64,000 bases of DNA, taken from contig NZ_FNOX01000003.1 of NCBI RefSeq assembly GCF_900107155.1, forward strand, positions 434,001 through 498,000. Reading direction: 5' to 3'. Below are positions 62,661 through 64,000 of this stretch, in pieces; the first letter of the stretch is position 1, and each line of letters opens with the position of its first letter. The notes under the pieces were generated by a model, which worked only from the letters and a program-made list of their open reading frames with translations, made no database searches and was not told the origin of the DNA. The stretch comes from Pseudomonas salomonii. GTDB lineage: Bacteria; Pseudomonadota; Gammaproteobacteria; Pseudomonadales; Pseudomonadaceae. Made by a program: the position numbers and the translations under genes.

Positions 62661-63443
62661 TTACGCGTCTGCAATGGCGTCACGGGTAAAGGCCCGGCAC
62701 TCGTACAAAGGCTCGAAACCTAATTGCCGATACAACGCGAAGGCACCCTGCGAGGCCTCTAGAAAACATCGCAGGGCCCCGAGGCTCGACGCGTGAAGCA
62801 AAGCGGCGTGGATCAATCGGGAGGCGTACCCCCTGCCACGAAACCCCAGGGTTGTGCCGATGTCGCTGAGCCGGGCCTCGCCATCACACAGTGACAACAC
62901 CAGCGAAGACCTTACCTGCCGCTCATCGGACAAGGTGAAGTGGTATAGCGCCTGACCCGCGTCCAGGGCCCGCTGATGGCGGGCCTGATAACGCGCAACC
63001 TCCTCGGGCAGTCTCATGAACGCACTGCCAAAGGGCTCAGCCCAATCGTTCATGTTCCGCGTCAGTTGGACCTGCACACCGCTATCGCCCACCCATGGCG
63101 CCAGGCCCGCCAGGTCACCCACCATCGCGGTGGTCTTTTCGACCGGCTTAAAGCCGTGTGCCAAAAACACCTCACCCAGCTCTTCGACCTTTTTTTCATG
63201 GATCACCACGCGTATTGCCTGCGTGGTACGCCGGACAAGCTCCAGCGGCGCGGCCAAAGCGTTATCCGGCAAAGAGCTGCCGACCCGGATAAACAATAAA
63301 TTGAACGGGCTGAAATACTCATCCGTGAAATAAGCGTTGATGCCGCCGCCGTATCGGCGATGCGTTGAGCACACAGCAGCAAAAAAATGCTCTTCGGTTT
63401 TAGCGTAGAGCGTGGGCAAGTCGCAGGCGGCGTTAACGTGCAT
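62661..63443 (-). CDS. GNAT-family acetyltransferase
   Basis: A 260-residue protein. The ATG at 63443 (MHVNAACDLPTLYAKTEEHF) is preferred over an upstream one. The acetyl-CoA-binding motif is in GTTLGFRGRGYASRLIHAAL (RGRGYAS), followed by FLEASQGAFALYRQLGFEPLYE near the C-terminus. The N-terminal half is unassigned. Substrate unknown. Convergent with ogt. Confidence 0.82.
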   Translation of the reverse strand: MHVNAACDLPTLYAKTEEHFFAAVCSTHRRYGGGINAYFTDEYFSPFNLLFIRVGSSLPDNALAAPLELVRRTTQAIRVVIHEKKVEELGEVFLAHGFKPVEKTTAMVGDLAGLAPWVGDSGVQVQLTRNMNDWAEPFGSAFMRLPEEVARYQARHQRALDAGQALYHFTLSDERQVRSSLVLSLCDGEARLSDIGTTLGFRGRGYASRLIHAALLHASSLGALRCFLEASQGAFALYRQLGFEPLYECRAFTRDAIADA

Positions 63444-63624
63444 GGAAGAACATCCGGATAAAAAAACCAGTCTTGCTCGCGCCATTCATACGCCGGAGTA
63501 GGCCTATTCCTAAAATAGCCGAAGGAAAGAGCACAACTTTGTTCAATTCCCAAATGTAAAAAGAAATTTCAAAGCACGCTTGCAGTCCATAGTTTCATCA
63601 CCCAACGGTCAAGGAACAACGGTC

Positions 63625-64000
63625 ATGAAATTCTCTGCAGTCTCCCAATCTCTGTCCCGCTGGGCAGGCAGTGCCCGCACGTTCTACGCGGCTGTCGCGC
63701 TGATCTGCCTGTGGAGCCTCAGCGGGCCGTATTTTCACTACAATGACACCTGGCAACTGATCATCAACACCTCAACCACCATCATCACGTTCCTGATGGT
63801 GTTCCTGATCCAGAACACGCAAAACCGCGACAACGACATCCTGCATATCAAGATCGACGAGTTGCTGCGCGTCTCCAAGGATGCGCAAAACGCCGTGCTC
63901 AGCCTTGATGGTCTGGACCGTAAAGAGCTGGAAAAACTGCGCCGGGAATACCGCAGCATCGGCGCGGCAGGCAGTGTCAGCCTTAACAGCAGTTGCGGCG
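63625..64000 (+). CDS. low-affinity iron permease-like protein, 3' end outside window
   Basis: The first 125 codons are visible. AAGGA is 10 bases upstream of the ATG. Two membrane segments (TFYAAVALICLWSLSGPYF and LIINTSTTIITFLMVFLIQ) are followed by NTQNRDNDILHIKIDELLR, the signature of the low-affinity iron permease family. Transport of iron by bacterial members is not well established. Confidence 0.8.
   Translation, partial: MKFSAVSQSLSRWAGSARTFYAAVALICLWSLSGPYFHYNDTWQLIINTSTTIITFLMVFLIQNTQNRDNDILHIKIDELLRVSKDAQNAVLSLDGLDRKELEKLRREYRSIGAAGSVSLNSSCG

Noticed and set aside
1..64000. Insertion sequences or transposase genes
   Set aside because: No transposase frame or terminal inverted repeats were found; the REP pairs are the only small mobile-type repeats.

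Overview
The window reads as chromosome of a Pseudomonas, most like the P. fluorescens group. The evidence is the gene set: algU-mucA-mucB-mucD without mucC, phaG, bamC next to dapA, and a tctDE/opdH/tctCBA citrate locus. GC-rich coding sequence and scattered inverted REP pairs ending in GTGGGAGC agree. Everything here was read by eye; no database search was run.

Layout. 1-3.0 kb: the end of an accessory region, with a HEAT-like protein coupled to a PD-(D/E)XK nuclease-like protein, lying on the 3' side of a tRNA-Ser. 3.2-9.6 kb: purC, an MBL hydrolase, bamC and dapA on the minus strand, then gcvR, bcp, an AI-2E family permease and a TusA-like protein. 9.7-21.1 kb: an M48 protease, the AlgU envelope-stress operon and mucD, nadB, the ygfX/sdhE pair, ygfZ and an HDOD protein. 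19.7-27.4 kb: the tricarboxylate uptake locus. 27.5-31.8 kb: ung, an acyl-CoA enzyme, a Tyr-rich lipoprotein and a chemoreceptor. 31.8-41.8 kb: a complete guanidine assimilation operon. I see a candidate NtrC site and sigma-54 promoter, a guanidine-I riboswitch, a three-gene ABC importer, two carboxyguanidine deiminase subunits, guanidine carboxylase and allophanate hydrolase. A REP pair sits in frame inside the carboxylase gene. 41.9-44.0 kb: a CWC protein, rsuA and phaG.

44.2-56.06 kb is an AT-rich integrated element bounded by a 23-bp direct repeat of the tRNA-Gly 3' end. It carries a tyrosine integrase, an AlpA-like regulator, a RepA-like ATPase, a candidate oriT and a ColE1-type mobilization block (mobC, an mbeA-like relaxase, and mbeB-like and mbeD-like genes nested inside the relaxase gene). 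I read it as an integrative mobilizable element. Its cargo is the most interesting part of the window. A 62-residue membrane protein abuts a 1161-residue protein with TPR-like repeats, a GreA/B C-terminal-like domain and a PIN-like domain. Both proteins carry the same short S-V-A-I-x-G-x-N-N-G motif, which suggests a two-component membrane-linked nuclease (conflict or defence) system. A separate unknown membrane protein lies beside it.

56.1-64 kb returns to chromosome with further accessory genes: a DUF6124-like protein, a broken gene, a HigB/HigA-type module, two MFS exporters with a divergent LysR regulator, hicAB, ogt, a GNAT protein and the start of a low-affinity iron permease-like gene cut by the window end.
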